In this document: one piece after another, positions 1 through 10,900 of the stretch | Layout of the letters: every line of letters starts with the position of its first letter | Position numbering within the stretch: the stretch's first letter is position 1 | Assembly: GCA_949152475.1 (NCBI GenBank) | Contig: OX424564.1 | Span: 33,788,165-33,852,164 of the forward strand | From: Terebella lapidaria | Taxonomy: Eukaryota; Annelida; Polychaeta; Terebellida; Terebellidae | Direction: 5' to 3' | DNA: 64,000 nucleotides | The notes under the pieces: generated by a model | What the model saw: the letters and a program-made list of their open reading frames with translations, nothing else | Told to the model about the DNA's origin: nothing | Databases searched by the model: none | Program-made: the position numbers and the translations under genes

Positions 1-189
1 TTTGGATCCAAACCATTCCCTCATTAATGCTCTGGTGGTGTCGTGTGATGTTTCTACTCATTTGAACAAGCATAGTGTAAACAAATACATCATAGCCATG
101 AAGGATTTTATTTATTCGAGATTCTCTTCATTATATTCCCTTTCAGAAAGAGCATATAACCTCAAATCATCCAACGTGTTTCAATATGA

Positions 190-562
190 ATGGCACATCT
201 TCATCATTGCATCACAGTGAATCCACATAGTTCGCTGATAACACATCTGTATATCTGTCTGGAGATAATATATATGATATTTATAAACACATAAACAATG
301 ATTTGAAATCACTCACCGACTGGTTCCTTGACAACGAACCATTGCTATACCTGTCAAAGTCGAATTATATATTATTTCTTTCGAACTATTTGGTATTCAT
401 ATGGACGATAAATTATTTGGACTGATGACATCAGCAGTTGAGTTTGAGTAGATACCTAAATACAATTATTAATGTGAACCATCTGCTACACATATCTGCA
501 TTGAAATTAATTTATAACACACTAGTATATCCACATTTACTGTACGGTATTATATTGTGGGG
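190..562 (+). pseudogene. LINE reverse transcriptase fragment (Jockey/CR1-like)
   Basis: The reading frame at 231-400 gives FADNTSVYLSGDNIYDIYK and then a helical stretch ending LTDWFLDNE. This is the region around the RT catalytic motif (normally Y/F-A-D-D) and the segment after it in non-LTR retrotransposons. The second catalytic Asp is Asn here. About 280 bases on, 522-560 reads LVYPHLLYGIILW, the conserved RT thumb segment of the same class. The pieces lie in the expected order but not in one frame, so this is a decayed 5'-truncated copy. A 17-base G run directly follows the thumb motif. The Jockey/CR1 clade is inferred from motif style only. Confidence 0.7.
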
Positions 563-575
563 GGGGGGGGGGGGG
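559..575. repeat. Poly-G run of 17
   Basis: Seventeen consecutive G bases lie at the 3' edge of the RT thumb remnant and 15 bases before the next repeat starts. G-runs of this length can form quadruplexes and are often mis-sized in assemblies. Confidence 0.95.
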
Positions 576-590
576 TGCTGTTTAAACACT

Positions 591-1385
591 AAAGGTGGAT
601 TCACACTATAGCGTTTGGGCCGACGTTTACCGACGTATTGGCAAACGTTGGTAAACGTTGGTAAAAGTTATTGAAAGTTGATGAAAGTTGGTGAAAGTTG
701 GTGTACGCTGGTGAACGCTTGGGAAATTAGAGTTCGTCGGAAATTTTGAACATGTTGAAAAATTCTCGACGTTTGGAAAAGTACGTTATTGAAAGTTAGG
801 CTGCGTTCTGCAACGCTATGAAACGCTCACGTAAGTTGTGCTAAGTTACACTACGTTCGCCTATGTTGGCCCGCGTTGAAGAACGCTGGTGATAGAACTG
901 TCAATGGTGAACGTATGTCCAACGGAGCTTATCGTTCATGAACGTGATTGTAACGTAAGGGCTGGCGTAGACAAACTTTTACAGACGTGCCATCAAATTA
1001 GCTTAACTTTTGCCAACTTAGCACAATGGAGGCCATCTTGCACAACATTATCGAACTTTTGCGAACGAACTGATAACGTTCTATAACGTTTGCCGACGGT
1101 AATATGCGCGAATCAAAGGTTGGCCCAGCTTCTTGGCCACACTTTTTTCAGCAATCTTACATTTTCGACCTTTTGCAGGCATGTCGTAGAATTCTGGATC
1201 AGAGCGTCACTATGTTGCACTTGGAAAAGCTGCTCGATTGATGGCTATCCATCCGAAAAGGCTTTCACTTTATATGATCGTTGTATAACGTTGAGCTCCG
1301 TTGATACGCGCTCAGCATGTGTTGAGCTAAGTTCTGCTCAGTTGGCCTACGCTGGACAACGCTCCACCAACGCTAGTAGTCAGTC
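591..1385. repeat. Interspersed repeat rich in AACGTT-type words, copy 1
   Basis: It opens with AAAGGTGGATTCACACTATA followed by GCGTTTGGGCC, then about 800 bases crowded with variations of cgtttg, cgttgg and aacgtt in both orientations. The same opening with few changes recurs at 8210. The mirrored terminus was not found downstream, so the right end is uncertain and the copy may be truncated. The style is that of a non-autonomous DNA element with subterminal short repeats. The two open frames inside (889-1086 and 1090-1455) show nothing recognisable. Confidence 0.6.
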
Positions 1386-1705
1386 GGCCATTTGGATATT
1401 TGGGGTGGGGGGGAGGGGGGAGGAGAATAACAAAATAATGTTGAATAACAAATAATTCATGGGCTCCGTACATCCCCAGAACCCTCACCCACTTGCATCA
1501 GTTTTGTCTATTAGGGTATATTGAATGAAATAAAAGATGTTGACACTAGATATATAGGAATGAACTTCATGTCAACACTGTAAATATGGGTACCCCTAAA
1601 TAAATTTTTGTAACTTTGCATACTCAGTATGGTCAGTCAACTACAGTCAGTCAACTGCCCAAACTCTAGAAGCCCAGAAATAATACCACTAGCTATATAC
1701 TATCA

Positions 1706-2410
1706 TTGGGATATGTTTCAAACGGTACATATTTCAAGAAATTTTTAACCCCCAAAGATCCAAATGGCCGACTGACTAATATCTTTGTGGAGTTTGATGG
1801 TGGAATATTTCAACAAACTTTTGGTATTCCTATGGGTACAAATTGTGCACCATTATTGGCAGACCTGTTTTTATACTCACATGAATCATATTTCATTCAA
1901 CATGTAAATGTACAAAGAGGAGGATCTGAGAAGCAAACTGGTGACATTAATTTCACTTTCCGATACATATAGATGATGTATTGTCACTGAGTTATCCAAG
2001 TTTGGTGATTATTTGGATGCCATATATCCCAAGGAACTTGAAACTGAAGGTGATACAGACTCCTCTAATTTTTCCAACTGTTTAGATCTAAGGTTGGAGA
2101 TTATAACTTGTCAACCAGATTATATGACAAGCGTGATGATTTCAATTTTATCATAGTTAATTTCCCTTTTCTAAGCAGCAACATTCCGATGTCGTCTGCT
2201 TATGGCATGTTTATGGCATCACAACTGATACACTATTCAAGGGCTAGTTGCAGATATGAGGACTTTGTTCACCGAAGTTCGCAGCTAGGCTCTAAACTAA
2301 TGCGAAAAGGATATGTTTACTAAGACTAGTAGTTGCATTCAAGAAATGTTATGGACGTCATTACAATCTGGTTGATAAGTACATAAAATATGTCACCAGC
2401 ATGCAGCAAG
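1706..2410 (+). pseudogene. Penelope-like reverse transcriptase remnant
   Basis: Translation gives VEFDGGIFQQTFGIPMGTNC followed by APLLADLFLYSHE, an RT palm motif region of a family with GIPMGTNCAP in place of the usual LINE GxPQG. About 50 codons on, RYIDDVLS, the catalytic Asp-Asp motif, can be recognised. Then 2108-2323 continues with TRLYDKRDDFNF, FPFLSSNIPMSSAYG and YEDFVHRSSQLGSKLM, the conserved distal part of the same protein, and a further tail is visible to about 2405. The order and spacing match the family, but the frame is broken. The N-terminal half and any endonuclease domain are missing. The Penelope-like assignment is inferred from memory of similar proteins. That this is an RT is secure. 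Confidence 0.75.
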
Positions 2411-2424
2411 ACCGTTTTGCATGT

Positions 2425-2640
2425 TAATGTTTTGGAATTCATGACGGGTTCCACATGTGGGGCAGGAAATGTTCACCCTTTCCAGAACATCTCCTTATGG
2501 CCATGTAATGGAGGTTCATGAAGTTCCATACAATTTTATCAAATTGGCCTGATACTGAACTTTGAGCTTGGATAACGGACTCCGTGTTGTTCGCTCGGAA
2601 AACTTTATACTTAAGAATGGGTTCCATGCTTATTCATAGA
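2425..2640 (+). repeat. 3' tail of the Penelope-like element
   Basis: Sequence directly downstream of the RT remnant continues with a GC-richer stretch (CATGACGGGTTCCACATGTG at 2441) and ends near 2640. Its last part (about 2561-2635, with GTTCGCTCGG then ACTTTATACTT) is similar to 60963-61035, the right edge of the GC-rich insertion there. The shared tail suggests that both were spread by the same machinery. Confidence 0.5.
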
Positions 2641-2649
2641 CTTATTATT

Positions 2650-3950
2650 TCTGAATAAATTGTAATGGAAAAGCTTGTCATAAAATTGGAATAAACTTCC
2701 TGCTGAATGCACATTGTTACTTATGATATAATATCTGCATATGTCAGTAATGATTATTTTGTAATTGTGATATTAACCAATTAATACGATAATAAAATAT
2801 ATACTGGAGAGACATGTTGCCTCATTTAGTCGAATGATAAATGTTCGTGTGACCAATATTCGTAGTTTTCCCAAATGGATGCACTTCAAAATTCCTCCGA
2901 GTTTGATGACCTGTAAACATGGTAAATTTCAACTATAATCATGATAATGTGGATATACACAATATGCATGATATGTGGACCGTGCCTAACAATGAAGAAT
3001 GGACCATACACTTTGGTGAGCGGCTCTACCATTCATCTATAATGTAAACATAGAGATAACAAAATCAACAAGACTACGCAAACCTTCTTCCCGAAAATTT
3101 CTTAACAGAAATATGTATACCCATGGATGATGAACCGAGACATGGTTCTATAAATATTACCACAGGAATTGTACACGTTTATGGTCATAGTTATCTTCCA
3201 CGCGTCAGACAAACACCTGTTTGTACCTTTAACGTGACGAACAAGCTGCTGTTGGCATGTACGTTTCGTTGTGTGCCCGTTTAATAAATAAAAAATGTAT
3301 TTACGACTGTACTTTCTGCGAGAGGAATACAATACATCTACTTCCTTGCTCAAACATTTCGGTGCATCCGAGCGCAACTCATCAGTGAGCTCTACTAGCA
3401 TTACTATTTTTTCTCAATATGAACTGATCCTGCCACTGCGCATGTTTTGGGTGTATCTTGTCTTTTGAGAAATAAGTCACAAAATGAAACTTGAAAATGA
3501 AAATTATCAGAAATTTAATCATATTTAGTCAAGAACGAAGTATCATTTGGTGATCCTTGATAGCTGCAGATCGACATAGTAAATTCCGGTGCCGAAAAGA
3601 TGTTTGCAAATTCAGTATTTTGTTACCTTGATATTTACGTTGTAAATGAATGGAGATGCATGATTTGTACAGGCAGTGCATCCTTAATGACGAGATGCGT
3701 TAAAAGCCAACTCGAAGCGACCCTGTCAACCAGGAGACCGATTTGACAGGTGTCACCTATTGTGAATTATGTTAACGAGATATGAAATGGGCTTGATCCT
3801 ATGAGCTGGGGTACATGCCATACGTGTTCAGGATCCTAAGCTGTGCAATTGTTTCTTCGTTATGAGTTGAGATGTTTAATAAACATGATAATTTTAACGA
3901 AAATATGATGTTCAGCAACTCATACCCACCTATTCTCATGTCAACTCATA
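2650..3950. other. Unassigned AT-rich DNA
   Basis: I see no domain, RNA gene or element boundary here. A 99-codon open frame on the minus strand (3102-3401) has no recognisable motif and no splice context. Confidence 0.5.
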
Positions 3951-3987
3951 ATGGTTTCACCCGCAGAGTTTAACATAAAGTTTGTCC

Positions 3988-4412
3988 CAGGCGCGCCCAC
4001 AGGATTTGAAAAACTGGAAGCACAAAGGATCAATGCGATCGGGACAGGATATGTTGGCGTGGGGTCTGGGGCCCGCCCAGGGCCCCAGAAGCTGGCGGTT
4101 ACTAGGTGCTCTGTGATGGGCTCTGTTCATATATGGGGATCTTGATTATGTCGTCTGAACCATTGGTTTTGTCCACAACATGTTTTAAATATGAAATCGG
4201 TCAGGCAAAATACTTCATGGCAAGACGGTTCGACAGTGTTACAATTTTTGTAGGGATATAACCGTTGTAGATTATTATCGTAGATGGATAGTTGTGAAGC
4301 CCTGGTTACCACAATATTAACCATAATAAAATAATTTAGTTTTAATGATTTTTTTTCTCAAATATTTACTGGAAGCACGTGCTTCCAGTGCTTCTATCTG
4401 CGGGCGCGCCTG
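3988..4412. mobile_element. hAT-type MITE with 8-bp target duplication
   Basis: A 425-bp element has terminal inverted repeats that start CAGGCGCGCCC and end GGGCGCGCCTG. The repeats extend with gaps through ACTGGAAGCAC on the left and GTGCTTCCAGT on the right. The 8-bp direct repeat GTTTGTCC flanks it exactly (3980-3987 and 4413-4420). An 8-bp TSD with CAG...CTG termini is the hAT superfamily signature. No transposase is encoded, so it is non-autonomous. Terminal AscI-like GGCGCGCC octamers make it stand out from the AT-rich surroundings. Confidence 0.88.
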
Positions 4413-4478
4413 GTTTGTCCTAATCTCGGAATATCCAGTAATAATGTCACTTTAATGTCGGTAATGGGTCGATATATA

Positions 4479-4556
4479 CAAAATGTTGTATTTTACGTTT
4501 GTTATTGGCATCATCAAAATCTGACTGTATTGGTGGTAACAGATTGATACTTACAT
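4479..4556 (+). repeat. 78-bp exact duplicate, copy 1
   Basis: This segment begins CAAAATGTTGTATTTTACG and ends GATACTTACAT. It is repeated base for base at 4848-4925, 369 bases downstream in the same orientation. Its 3' part belongs to the dispersed family also present at about 51430-51660. Confidence 0.9.
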
Positions 4557-4810
4557 TCATACCACTGAGTCGGTGTCACTGCTGGCGGACGTTAAATCTG
4601 TCCCCGAGGATACCATCAACTCAGCCCATCAACCTTCGGGCTTGTGATTAGGTACTTATATACTTGTCATATATCTGTTTCTTGGGGTTTGTTTCAGATT
4701 TCTAAATTATTTTCATAAGTTGTTGGGCAGTTGTATACTAATTCCATCAGGTGTACAGTAGAAACAACTATATTTAACACACTGTCTGCCCCTGATGACG
4801 CCAGTGTGTC
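4528..4810 (+). repeat. Dispersed repeat family A, copy 1
   Basis: Starting TTGGTGGTAACAGATTGATA and running through an AGTCGG...TCTGTC...GGATACCAT...AGGTACT series of conserved words to a segment on CTGTCTGCCCCTGATGACG. The same ordered words occur, diverged, at 51437-51660. Parts occur at 23755-23900 and 39345-39430. No termini or coding content were recognised. Confidence 0.65.
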
Positions 4811-4847
4811 TTTGGATAAACTATTTGGTCATGCTTTGTTTCTATTG

Positions 4848-4925
4848 CAAAATGTTGTATTTTACGTTTGTTATTGGCATCATCAAAATCTGACTGTATT
4901 GGTGGTAACAGATTGATACTTACAT
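4848..4925 (+). repeat. 78-bp exact duplicate, copy 2
   Basis: Identical to 4479-4556. The perfect identity inside otherwise diverged repeat sequence points to a very recent local duplication or gene conversion. Confidence 0.9.
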
Positions 4926-4975
4926 ACATTTATATGTATGTTGTGCTACTTTTTGGACATTCAGGTACGAGTTTA

Positions 4976-5436
4976 CAGTGGCTGATAAGTGACATTGTTA
5001 CAAATGCTTATTTACTTCTCGAAGTAACCTTGATACATAACTAACATAATTTACACAAAAATATCACTTTTTTTATGCGTAAATAACATTTATTACGCAG
5101 AAATAACGTTATTTACATGGAAATAACATTATTTACTCCTGCCATGTGCGATATACTAACCAAATACTGCCTACACATGTTTTTATCTTTACCTTGGTCG
5201 TTGGGGGTAAACAACGTTTTTTCGGCGTAAAAAAACTTTACTTACGCAAAAAAACGTTACTTATGCCGAAATAACTTTATGTACGCGTGAATAACATTAT
5301 TTATGCAGAAATTACATTATTTAAACAGAATAACATTATTACCCGGACGGAAATAACGTTATTTCTGCACAAATTATGGCAATTATGAACAAGTCAAGAA
5401 TACTCCGAAAAATAAATACGTTTATATCAGCCACCG
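4976..5436. mobile_element. TA-flanked MITE with repeated AAATAACRTTATTTACG units
   Basis: The termini are CAGTGGCTGATA on the left and its mismatched complement TATCAGCCACCG on the right, each flanked by TA (4974-4975 and 5437-5438). The 461-bp interior is built from about ten imperfect, self-complementary AAATAACATTATTTACGC-like words, so the element can fold extensively. A TA target and short inverted ends fit a Tc1/mariner-type MITE. The superfamily is inferred. Confidence 0.7.
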
Positions 5437-5439
5437 TAT

Positions 5440-6099
5440 TCGATTACATCGATCACAATAAGAACAGCTGGAGGCGAGATATGCTGCTAAAATATGATGT
5501 AAACAGGAAGTCGGTAAAATGAGCAGAACACTTCCAGTTCATCAGACACACTGGACGGTCTGGCCTCGGTCTCCCGAAGTGGTAATCTGAAACACACCCT
5601 CACTATAATGAGACCGTTAGTCCGTATAAAACCCTGCCCCTCGGAGTAAGTCACCTCTGAAGTGCAAATCGTTTCTCCCTGTCCCTAAACATCAAACTAT
5701 ATCAAAGCGATAAATCTTAAGTCTGTACCTGGTACCAACTGTGCCCGCGTTGATTAAGCTTCTGTGGTTTATATCGCTGTCAGTATCCGGAAAAACCAGC
5801 CTGAAGTGATTTGTACTTAATTAGCTGGGAAATTGCACCCTGATCACGGAGAGATTAATGTTGGATCTGTGGAGCCAACTATTCCTGGATTCGTTTATTC
5901 CACAATGACTGCATGCCTCAAAGACAGTTCTTGAGAGCCTGAGGCGAAATGTGGAGGCGAAAAGCTGGAGGCGAAATGTATACATACATTTCTTGAGAAA
6001 CATGTAATGATAAGAATTCTACCTTCACTAGAAGTTATCATTGTTGAAAACATGGTAATCTATTTTTTTATATTATAGTGGTTTCTAGAGTTTGTGGTC
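5440..6099. other. Unassigned DNA
   Basis: No gene, RNA or element edge recognised between the two flanking MITEs. Confidence 0.4.
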
Positions 6100-6104
6100 C
6101 TAAT

Positions 6105-6846
6105 CACTGTGGTGAGACTGGATGCACTAACGATCGTTAGTGCATCCCTAAATGGCGAACCCACTCGCAGTTCGTTTGAATTTTCTTCATTTTCCCGATA
6201 ATTACGATTGTGATCGATACACACATGCATCTGCTGATTCTTATGCGCACGAAACAACGGCTCGTTGCAAATACATGGCGATTTATGTTGGTTTGAGCAT
6301 GAAAAACTCGTCTGAAAAAAAGCCGAAAGATTCCCTAACGATTGTTTTTGTAAAATCGAAGATTCCCTAACGAACGTGTGAAGATTCCCTAACGATCTGT
6401 TCTTTATTAATTCAAATATACGTTATTTAAATGTTAAACGTGAAATAAAGTACCAATTGACATGTATTGATATGTATAGATGATCTTCTAATACAGATTT
6501 CCTATTTTTGATGTGACATTCGCTAATTTATGTCGCATGGTGTATGACATGGACGTATTACAATATACACGTATTAGGCCTATATCGTTAGGGAATCTCA
6601 CTTTTGTCGTTGGTGAATCTTATCGCTAATTCTTTTCCTCAACATATCTAAACAAAGAAGCGTGATCTGCTTGAAATAACTACGCATGTCTATGACCAAA
6701 ACACTAAGCTACCTTCAGAGTGTCCATTTATCACAAATGGACCTGTCATTTGATAGAATACGGTTAAAAACCAAACTGGTCGTGTTTACTGTCGGCCATT
6801 GCGGGATGCACTAACGATCGTTAGTGCATCCAGTATCACCACAGTG
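6105..6846. mobile_element. Transib-like non-autonomous element, copy 1
   Basis: The 742-bp element starts CACTGTGGTGA and ends TCACCACAGTG, a perfect 11-bp terminal inverted repeat. The 5-bp direct repeat CTAAT flanks it (6100-6104 and 6847-6851). Each end then carries a 28-bp perfect palindrome whose left half is GGATGCACTAACGA. Further in are several copies of GATTCCCTAACGA facing inward from both sides. A 5-bp TSD with a CACWRTG-type heptamer is characteristic of Transib, the superfamily that gave rise to RAG1. The terminal heptamer CACTGTG is the reverse complement of the V(D)J heptamer consensus CACAGTG. AT-rich targets are unlike the GC-rich preference reported for Transib, so the superfamily remains an inference. 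Confidence 0.8.
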
Positions 6847-6851
6847 CTAAT

Positions 6852-8205
6852 GAGATATGCTGCTCCATGTCAGATGACAACTTTGATATTCAATAATGCT
6901 TCAAAAGTGAAAGAAAAATTTATTAACTCGTTTTAAGTGGACGGGTGGTATTAATAGGCGGGTGAAATATTTCCCCATATCTTTGTGACAACAGGAAATT
7001 TGTTGTCCACACTCGGCATCAACCCACGATCACTTTGAGACCGACGCTCTACCAAGTTATCTGAAGGGATATCCCACTAGCCAAGCTAATATAAGTGTTA
7101 AATATCATATTGAACATCCACGAGTGAAGAATTCAGTCACCAGGAGCCTAACCAATGGCAGATGATCATTGACAAGTGAGCATGTTGTCCAGCCGAGAGT
7201 GAAAGGTACTCTCCACGCATCCAACCCAGTTTTCTATGCGATGTGATGTGTGTAAAAGTGTTGTTCTCCACACTAGGGCTAGTGTGCTAGTGTGCAGAAC
7301 ATGTATTGTCTAGCACATTTGTATCACGCACTCTCAATCAGGATAGAGAATGAATGTTGCAGTAATCAGCCAATTTACACTTGTCGGGGCTTTGTGACAG
7401 ATATTTTAAGAAGTGTGCACAGAGGAATGTATCATGCACCGTTCTTAACCATGGCTATTTCGTTTATCAACCACTACACATAGGATGATTTATTTGGATG
7501 GTTTATTTTGAACTGTACCATTGAGAAAAAAGAGAACAATTTACAAGGAAAAGGGTTACAGCTCAGGGTTGCCAGTTGAACACCAGCTGTAATCAGAAGG
7601 TGTTAAACGAATTATTGACAATATACTGAGCCAAAAGTGGTAACTGACACCCTTAAATAAATAAAAAAAATAGTAAAAAAAAACTAAATGGAAAATAGTT
7701 TAAAAATGAAAGAGAAAATGGCAGAAACGCAATAACAATACTAATTATATAACACGATGAGACAACAATGATGACAATAAGGCACATAATAGAATTTACA
7801 ACATAAACAGAATAGAGGTATATAACGAACGGTGCAGCTACAAGTAATGAGAACAAAGGGAAGGGAACTTAATAACATGACGAATCTCATGTTTCTCATG
7901 GCAAATCCCATGGGAAATCCCTTGACATTGTATTTTTTTAAGTGTTAAGTGATGACTTGTTCCGAATCAAAGGACCTTGGGTTAGTATGCTACGTATGGT
8001 TATGGTTTTACTAGTTGGGGGAAACGTAGGTATCACTTCATTGCATGTGTATAGCACAGTTTGTGTACTTGTGAAAACATCTAATGGTCGAGAAGGGAGT
8101 ACCAATGATTATATTTATGCATAAACTTAACATAGCAGATTCAATTAGTGTTACCATGCGTTAGAAACAACCCTTACATTTTTTTTGCATAATAACTAGT
8201 TTTCC
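6852..8205. other. Mostly unassigned DNA
   Basis: Apart from the SINE-head remnant at 7015-7085, I see no gene. The A-rich stretch 7650-7860 gives a long hydrophobic open frame on the minus strand, which is a composition artefact. Confidence 0.4.
7015..7085 (-). repeat. tRNA-headed SINE remnant
   Basis: Read on the minus strand, GGCTAGTGGGATATCCCTT leads into CAGATAACTTGGTAGAGCG, a tRNA D-arm/A-box, and then a weak B-box (GGGTTGATGCC) about 30 bases later. The same lead (CTAGTGGGATATCCCTT) precedes the better preserved tRNA-like unit at 60036-60116, so both belong to one SINE family. The remainder of this copy is not recognisable. Confidence 0.55.
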
Positions 8206-8209
8206 ATGT

Positions 8210-8480
8210 AAAGGTGGATTAACACTATAGCATTTGGGCCAACGTTTGCCAGCGTTTTGAAAAGTTACCAAAATGAGACCAAACGTTGGTGGAAATACGT
8301 TCAGAGGAAGAAAAAAATTGGTTCACATAGTGAGCGTTTGGAGTACAGCGTTGGCGAGCGTTGGTGAACGTTTGGTAACGTTAGCGAGCGTATGGCAGCG
8401 TATCATGAACTTTACATGAACGAATGCGAACTTTTGCTAAAAGATTTTAACGTTTTTTGTTAAAGCTCAAACTAAATATA
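8210..8480. repeat. Interspersed repeat rich in AACGTT-type words, copy 2
   Basis: It opens AAAGGTGGATTAACACTATA and then GCATTTGGGCCAACGTTTGCC, matching the start of the 591-1385 repeat. Words such as GCGTTGG, AACGTTTGG and GAACTTTTGC follow to about 8480. It is shorter than copy 1 and has no visible mirrored end. Confidence 0.6.
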
Positions 8481-8934
8481 TTTCAGGGGTTTTGTTTCAG
8501 ACCCCATGTTGTGACAATACATTACTGGTATCCAGTCTTTACTGTCAAAATCTTTGAGGCGTATATACTTTGTCTGTCCATAGTTGAGTTCAATGGATGA
8601 ACTGAAAGGAAAAAGGTTCATTTGATATCATTACGCTTATATTATCATTAAATATTGCAGATTTCCACGGCAAGACGCTTTAATTTATTGTTATTATTTA
8701 GGTAGCGTTATTATAAAGCGTGCTGTTGTCTGGATGATTGCATAATCAGAGGGTATGCACAACTTTTGCAGAACGTTTCAAGCTGTGCCAAGTAGTTGAA
8801 TGCATTGTACATGTACAAGTGACGTGAGAATATAATGATGAAAAGTTCCAGGTGGGTACATGATTATCTGGTGATCATCCATTTAATCCGAATATATGCA
8901 AACATTCATGTGTTTGATCTTTTAAGTGTTTCAC

Positions 8935-9990
8935 ATTTCCTTGAGGCGAATTCTCTTCCTGCAACAACACGACCAACCTTTTAAAAAGCAATTATATTTC
9001 CATAATTAATGCAAAAGCCTGTCACGGCATCCATACATGTATAATAATGAGTAGATGAGTGTTCAAGATCATATTTCCAATTTAATTTCGCAGTTGCATA
9101 TTGGAAATAATTAAAACTGCATGGCTTGGTAATAAGCAATTCAATACGTTGGCTGGGTTGTATTTGATGGAATGGACAATGTTGGCGCAGTCGGTTGAGG
9201 CGCTCGTCTCATGACCAGTAGGTTGGTGGTTCGAGCCGTAGCGCTAGCGCTGCCGTGTTGGCTGTCTAGCACCCTTGGGCAAGGTGTGTACCACAGTGTG
9301 TCTCCGTTCACGCAGTCGTATTGGCGATTGGCAATTGTACGTGTGTCCTAGTCACCTTGCGCCGAAAACGCTTTATAAAAACTTAACAATATTATTATTT
9401 TACTTTTCATGATAATTCAAGATATACCACTAAATTTAATTCCTTTACTAAATGTGAACATACATCAACATATGGTCAAGAAAATGATTAATTCTTAATT
9501 CTTTTGGATTCTTAATTATTTGCCGATGAATGTTTGCCCATGAAAATAACACGGAAGAAAAAGCGAGTGGAGATCTCATCTATGAATATTGAATAAACAT
9601 TTTCGTATATTGTCAATTGACTCAATTCCATCTATTTCTTCAACTTTCCTATAAATTTGTCTATGTTCAATTCCACGAAAATGGTGTACTATTTCTGCCT
9701 CTCGTACAGACCAGCAGAATCTCTGTATATTCTCCTGTAGCTGCAGTGTGACAATAAAAGCTTGACGTCTTCTGCCATTTCTCATCATTGCACATTACAT
9801 CATACCACTAAATGTCATCGAGTCAAGTCCCACTTTGAGTTTACTACTTACTTTGAAGAATCTCTGTGTTAATGGACAGTCACAAAAATCTCTTCCTACC
9901 TAATACCAATTACACTGTCACATCACAAGATCTCCTTTTGAAAGATATCAAGAGTGTCTTTAAGATGATATCAGAAATCATGAAAGTAAT
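8935..9990 (+). repeat. Local direct duplication, left copy (with SINE insert)
   Basis: Blocks here recur in the same order at about 10217-10900. Examples are CAACAACACGACCAACC plus ATTATATTTCCATAATTAATG (9001 region), ATATACCACTAAATTTAATTC (9422 region) and the TTTACTTTGAAGAATCT...ACACTGTCACAT series (9840-9930). The copies have diverged strongly. The left copy alone contains the SINE at about 9181-9401, so the duplication predates the SINE. Confidence 0.65.
9181..9401 (+). repeat. tRNA-derived SINE
   Basis: The A-box TGGCGCAGTCGG lies at 9183-9194 and the B-box GGTTCGAGCC at 9228-9237, spaced as in a tRNA. A body follows with CACCCTTGGGCAAGGTGTGT and CACAGTGTGTCTCCGTTCA, a central domain common in animal SINEs. 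The tail GCTTTATAAAAACTT ends in ATATTATTATTTT. This is a complete or nearly complete SINE copied by RNA polymerase III transcription and LINE machinery. Confidence 0.88.
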
Positions 9991-10216
9991 GGTACTACCA
10001 GAGCCAGGATAGACATGGTGTTCTTCTACTGCCGTGGTACAGTGTGGTATATATTTGTCTACATGATGCACGTCTTGGCTTATTGTTTCTACTCAAGCCA
10101 TGACCGATATGTTGTTGTTTCTCTATTGCCAAGGTGCAGTTTAATACGAGCTGATCTCTCTTTTTCTGCTTCGTGGGTAAATCTAATGAATATCGATTGT
10201 AAAGAACAACGAGTTT

Positions 10217-10900
10217 GAGCTGTTCCTGAAACAACACGACACCGATATAACAAAATCGATTATATTTCCATAATCAATGCATCAGCTTGTCACTGTAAAT
10301 GAAATAATTACACTAGTAAGTTAAGTATTAATGCCATTAATGGTAATATTCCCAATATGATTTTGCACTTGTATTTTTGTAACAACAACGACTGAGTAGT
10401 ATTATTAGTACTAGAGTAAGAATTATATTTGGTATTAATAGTAGCATATAGGAATATACCACTTGATTTATTCCTTTCAGTGATGATTATGAACTCACAA
10501 CATGGTCCACGAGACGATGAATTTGGAACAACTGAATTTTGCATGACCTCGCAAATATCACGGTACAAGAAGGAAATTGAATGGAACTCCCATCTTCACT
10601 CATCTGCCACCTAATATCAATGAACACTACATCAAACCGCTACATCAAACCACCGAATTATCAGGGGATGCGAAGCCTCACTTTTACTTTTAATATAGAT
10701 CGCCATTTACTTTGAATATTCTTTCCGTTGATGTAGATTCATTAGAATCTCTACCTAGGTTATACCAACAACACTATCACATAAACAGCACGGATCTTTG
10801 CTGTTTATGTGATGTGATCTTTTTTGACAGAACTCAACAATGTGTCTTCAAGGTTTTAGAAGAATGAAGGAATGAAATGAATCATGTTTACTCTTCCCTT
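10217..10900 (+). repeat. Local direct duplication, right copy
   Basis: This is the counterpart of 8935-9990 without the SINE, as shown by CAACACGACACCGATATAAC, TTATATTTCCATAATCAATG and TATACCACTTGATTTATTCC in the same order. No conserved reading frame survives in both copies. Confidence 0.65.
10776..10813. repeat. Perfect 15-bp hairpin
   Basis: ATCACATAAACAGCA is followed after 8 bases by its exact complement TGCTGTTTATGTGAT. It lies in the right copy of the local duplication. The corresponding left-copy segment (about 9905-9935) lacks the second arm, so the hairpin arose after the duplication. Confidence 0.8.

Noticed and set aside
6152-6370. 72-codon open frame in the Transib-like element, also open (64 codons) in the second copy at 47303-47497
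   Set aside because: By hand comparison the two copies show about five amino-acid-changing and two silent differences, which gives no sign of purifying selection. No domain is recognisable.
7653-7856. Hydrophobic small membrane protein on the minus strand
   Set aside because: It translates an A/T-rich low-complexity stretch. It has no start context or conservation evidence.
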